NCBI GenBank assembly: GCA_030562195.1
Contig: CM060200.1
Location: 28,807,023 to 28,871,022 of the forward strand
Direction: 5' to 3'
DNA from: Nipponacmea schrenckii
Lineage: Eukaryota; Mollusca; Gastropoda; Lottiidae
Length of the DNA: 64,000 nucleotides
Shown piece after piece: positions 60,438 through 64,000 of this stretch. The notes beneath the pieces were generated by a model. The model was not told the origin of the DNA and ran no database searches. It saw nothing but the letters and a program-made list of their open reading frames with translations. Both the position numbers and the translations under genes were made by a program. Position 1 is the stretch's first letter. Every line of letters begins with the position of its first letter.

Positions 60438-62372
60438 ATTCTTATTGTGACTTCTTCCATGAAGCAAAGCTGAGGAAGGGCATAGACGCTTTGCCATTCA
60501 AAACATCAGTTACAGAAACAGACAAAACAGGAGCATTAGAGGTGTCTTCTATAAATGTTCAGATTTGACAGCTGGCATCGCTACATTCCATGGGATTTCG
60601 AGATAAATAGTCACTGGGTATATTAAGCTGACCGGAAATATGTTGTAGATATACCTTATATCGGCTTAACGACGCTAAAAACGAGGACACTCGGGCACTA
60701 GACGAAAACTCACCTCGAATCAATTTTGCATGGGCTTGTATACAAGGTCTAGAGTCAGTTAATATTTGAGTTTGGTGAATAGAATCGAGGATATAGGGAC
60801 TCCAGTGATTAACGGCAGCGTGTATGGCCAAGGCTTCGACTTCGCAGGGGAGCCATTTCTGTTGGTTTGATTTTAATTTAGCGGAAAAGAATCCACCTAA
60901 AAGCATGCGATCACCACGCCTGATATATAGAACAGAACCGATCCCTGCATTCACAACGGCTCCATCATGAGTAATTATAAGTAGATCGTGGAATTGTAAT
61001 ACACTTGGGGGGTCCTTCAGGGCAGACTGAGCATCGTTGAATGAAGTGTCAAGCTCCTCAGTCCACTCAATATGCGTTGAAGAGGATTTTCCAGCGGCAG
61101 CAGATTCTAGGGCGGAAAGAAGTTTAGAATATCGTGGTATACAAGATTTGATATGTTTGAAAGCACCTAGCCAGGACCTAAGTCCTTTAACTGTTTTAGG
61201 TTTGTTACAGGTAGCTAAGGGATTAAGTTTTAGGGGGGAGACACTAATGGTGCCCGAAGACCATATCCATCCGAGCACAGTGGTAGAGGTAGGGCATATA
61301 ACAGTCTTACTAGCTGAAAGGCGTAAATTATTGTATGAACATAGTTTGTAACACCATTTCCCAATTCTGTAAAAGATCTGGCACATTTAGACCACCAACA
61401 TACAGATCGTCAGCTAACTTCATAACAAACCCTTTATGGATGAATTGACCCAATACTCGATACATTAACTCATCCAAAATTTCAGTGGAACCGGGCATTC
61501 CCATGGCAGCGCGCGTGTAAACACGAATTCCTTTAAATGGAGTAACTACACCTAAATATTTCATTGACGAGTGTTTCATAGGAAGTTGAAAAAATTGTTT
61601 AGTCATATCAGTCTTAATAATGTAACGCCACTGTGAAAGGAAGCGAAGTACGGCTTCTGTTTTGGTTTGGTGTAGTTTGCGATGTTATTAAAGGCTGTAA
61701 CAAGTCTAGTACCACAGTCGGGTTTTTTAACGAGAAAACTTGGAGAAACATATTCAACGGTCACATTAACATCTTCAGACTTAGCTAATACGCCTAACAT
61801 TTCTAATTCGTCCATCTTATTCTGCAATTCATCTAAATTCAAGCCCCCCTTTTTGCGGTGGGGGTTCTACGGGACCCATATTGATGGATGCTTTGATATT
61901 ACCTGAGGCACCATTGTACTTACCAATATTAGGATCAAATACAGAGTCGTATTGCGCGTTTAAAAAAAGCAAAAGATTGATTATCACAAAGCAGGAGTTT
62001 TTTGTTAGGATCAATTTGAATTGAACGAGAAAATGGCTCATCGGGTTTTGAAACACGGATTTCGGCACTCTGAGAAGACGTATTGTCATCTAAAGGTAAA
62101 ATATCTTCTTCGATAATATGCCGCACATGTGCAATATGTTGATTTTTTTTAATGGATATAATATGGTCGCTGTCATTGGGTATACAGATTTTACCAGCAA
62201 TGACCTTGGTGATGTCAGGAGACGGCCACGTTGAAAGAATAGAATCACATCGAGGTTCAATAGACACATCCGAGTCATGAAGCTCTAGAAATTCACCAGG
62301 GTGTAAAACATTGGTGGAACAGGCCCGTAACAGAAACGAATCTGTACGCCGAACAGTAGCTGAACGCGCTTC
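60438..62372 (-). pseudogene. Ty3-like retrotransposon fragment: linker, RT and RNase H
   Basis: Minus-strand blocks begin with the protease-RT linker (SIEPRCDSILSTWP, IGKYNGASGNIKASINMGPV). The RT fingers follow with VEYVSPSFLVKKPD and RLVTAFNNI, then the palm MTKQFFQLPM, a YLGVVTPFKGIRVYTRAAMG block and KLADDLYVGG (catalytic D-D). The connection has LRLSASKTVICPTSTTVLGW, and the RNase H has ITHDGAVVNAGIGSVLYI, CEVEALAIHAAVNHW and LTDSRPCIQAH, ending NPMECSDASCQI at 60559. Frames shift at least near 61603, 61840 and 61950. There is no integrase: homology to the sister fragment stops at 60438, after which sequence is unrelated. Gag and protease are also missing, because the 5' end meets the oppositely oriented fragment at about 62373. 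Confidence 0.85.
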
Positions 62373-62923
62373 TGATCATCTTATAATTACTCATGATGGA
62401 GCCGTTGTGAATGCAGGGATCGGTTCTGTTCTATATATCAGGCGTGGTGATCGCATGCTTTTAGGTGGATTCTTTTCCACTAAATTAAAATCACACCAAC
62501 AGAAATGGCTCCCCTGCGAAGTCGAAGCCTTGGCCATACACGCTGCCGTTAATCACTGGAGTCCCTATATCCTCGATTCTATTCACCAAACTCAAATATT
62601 AACTGACTCTAGACCTTGTATACAAGCCCATGCAAAATTGATTCGAGGTGAGTTTTCGTCTAGTGCCCGAGTGTCCTCGTTTTTATCGTCGTTAAGCCGA
62701 TATAAGGTATCTCTTCAACATATTTCCGGTCAGCTTAATATACCCAGTGACTATTTATCTCGAAATCCCATGGAATGTAGCGATGCCAGCTGTCAAATCT
62801 GAACATTTATAGAAGACACCTATAATGCTCCTGTTTTGTCTGTTTCTGTAACTGATGTTTTGAATGGCAAAGCGTCTATGCCCTTCCTCAGCTTTGCTTC
62901 ATGGAAGAAGTCACAATAAGAAT
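60438..62923. repeat. Inverted duplication of Ty3-like RNase H, 544-bp arms
   Basis: 60438-60981 and 62380-62923 are reverse complements of equal length (544 bp). I could spot about six mismatches, so identity is near 99%. The spacer of about 1.4 kb holds the RT and linker. A transcript across this region would form a long double-stranded hairpin. Confidence 0.9.
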
Positions 62924-63985
62924 GTCAACATCTTCATAGAGTATTCTCCCATCTCTCTCAAGGAACCCGTCCGTCTAAGAAAGTGACCATTGCTAAAGAT
63001 GTCAAGCTATATTTGCAATCTGCTTCTATCGGTCGTGATGGTGTCATTGTTGTACCACAGAAAGTAGTTTTTAGCGCTACTAGAAACCTCATAATCTTTC
63101 CTCGCCATGTATTACCCGGACTACTGACTGCTTTACATTTACGATTTGACCATCCATCAAAGTCTCAAATAGTAAAACTATTTAAAAGACATTTTTTCGC
63201 TTTAGATTCTGACAAAGAAATAACACCCACGACAGCTGGTTGTATGCTTCTCGTTACAGAAGGTTGTAAATGAACTTATTTTACAACTGTGACAAATGCA
63301 ACTACTCTCGGTACTCATTTTGCGTGTGATATATTGTGTCGAAGTCGTCAGAAGATATTTGATCTTAGAACTGGAAATGCTAGTGTTCGTGTTGACGGTG
63401 CACCGGGCTTTCAGTCCATCGTAAGTAGTCCCTTACTCCTACAGAATAAGCTTCGTTTAGAAGTTGGTCGTTTTAAAAATAATAACAAGAATCCAGTAGC
63501 GGAAAAGGCCATTCAAGAACTAGAAACTGAGTTGCGCAAAGCTTTTCCTGACGGTTGCTCTGTTACTTTTAGTCAATTAGCTACTGTTGTCGCCACATTA
63601 AATGGCCGTATTCGCAATCGTGGATTTTCTGCTCACGAAATCCTTTTTCAGCGTGATTTGATAACAGGAGAACAACTGAATTTTTACTGACAGTGCATTG
63701 GCCGATGCTCAATGCAACCTACGCAAGCTGAATCACGTGCCTAGTGCTAAATCTTAATGTCCAGATAAACGCATCCCTCCCGCATTACGAGTGTCACCTG
63801 GCGATCTTGTGTTCCTTAAATCTGACGGTAATAAACATACTGCGCGAGATATATATATAGTAGTGACTTGTGATCAAGATGATAGAGATTTTATTACTGT
63901 CCGTGAACTACATGGCTCCCAGTTCCGTACAAAACTATATGATGTGAAACTCACCGAGCTCTTACCCTGTATATTATTTTCATAG
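62373..63985 (+). pseudogene. Ty3-like retrotransposon fragment: RNase H and integrase
   Basis: This plus-strand fragment starts inside RNase H (HLIITHDGAVVNAGIGSVLY) and continues past NPMECSDASCQI at 62802 to integrase. Integrase blocks: KVTIAKDVKLYLQSASIG, IIFPRHVLPGLLTALHLRFD then HPSKSQIVKLFKRHFFALD (zinc-binding region start), RVDGAPGFQSIV, NNNKNPVAEKAIQELETEL (catalytic-core C-terminal half) and a C-terminal module VSPGDLVFLKSDGNKHTARD. A stop at about 63271 and a further break near 63690 disrupt it, and part of the catalytic core between about 63270 and 63380 looks deleted. The open frame from 62311 is a chimera: its first 20-odd codons are antisense linker of the neighbouring fragment. 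A 3' LTR would lie beyond the window. Confidence 0.85.
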
Positions 63986-64000
63986 TTCAATTATACTTTG

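Noticed and set aside
1..64000. tRNA, rRNA or selenoprotein-type RNA genes
   Set aside because: No B-box-like GGTTCGAATCC with a plausible cloverleaf and no rRNA-like sequence was seen; a covariance-model search would be needed to be certain.

Overview
This is an AT-rich (roughly two thirds A+T by eye) animal nuclear sequence. It looks like a marine invertebrate, probably a mollusc: it carries a peptide-type GPCR with vertebrate-like exon structure, a beta-glucuronidase relative, Penelope, BEL/Pao, Ty3-like and RNase H-bearing LINE retroelements, and dispersed 'gggcaataactcaaaaac' / 'tacgcccacat' repeats that I associate with molluscan genomes. The species call is inference. No bacterial genes, CRISPR arrays, tRNA or rRNA genes were recognised.

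The left half (1-31159) is essentially one host gene on the minus strand: a rhodopsin-class GPCR. Exon 1 (30687-31159) encodes the N-terminus to TM3. Exon 2 (714-837) encodes the second intracellular loop and TM4. The Arg codon of the E-R-Y motif is split between them, and the intron between them is 29849 bp. Later exons lie beyond position 1. The intron holds a 1-kb Harbinger-type element with a transposase-exon remnant, a transposase-like pseudogene, a CR1/jockey-like LINE remnant, a SINE-like repeat family, a perfect 54-bp palindrome, a tandem-repeat element with inverted ends (20207-21606), a LINE RNase H remnant hit by a hAT-like MITE, and a 107-bp satellite.

The middle (35009-39194) is a nested insertion. 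A tandem-repeat element of the same family as 20207-21606 is interrupted by a nearly full-length Penelope-like element. ORF1 carries an SGNH-hydrolase-like domain. ORF2 carries the reverse transcriptase and GIY-YIG endonuclease and overlaps ORF1 in the -1 frame. A canonical slippery heptamer (TTTAAAC) sits in the overlap, and the conserved start of ORF2 has no AUG. This programmed-frameshift arrangement is the most interesting system in the window.

The right half is a graveyard: a Crypton/DUF3504-like fragment (42008-42450), an intronless broken beta-glucuronidase copy (43171-44660), a broken gene of an uncharacterised invertebrate family (51230-51640), an RNase H-bearing LINE fused end to end with a BEL/Pao gag-protease fragment (51999-55964), a 62-bp satellite (58300-59275), and two head-to-head pieces of a Ty3-like element. 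Those two pieces share 544-bp, nearly identical inverted arms (60438-60981 and 62380-62923). Apart from the GPCR exons and the Penelope element, every coding stretch I recognise is broken.
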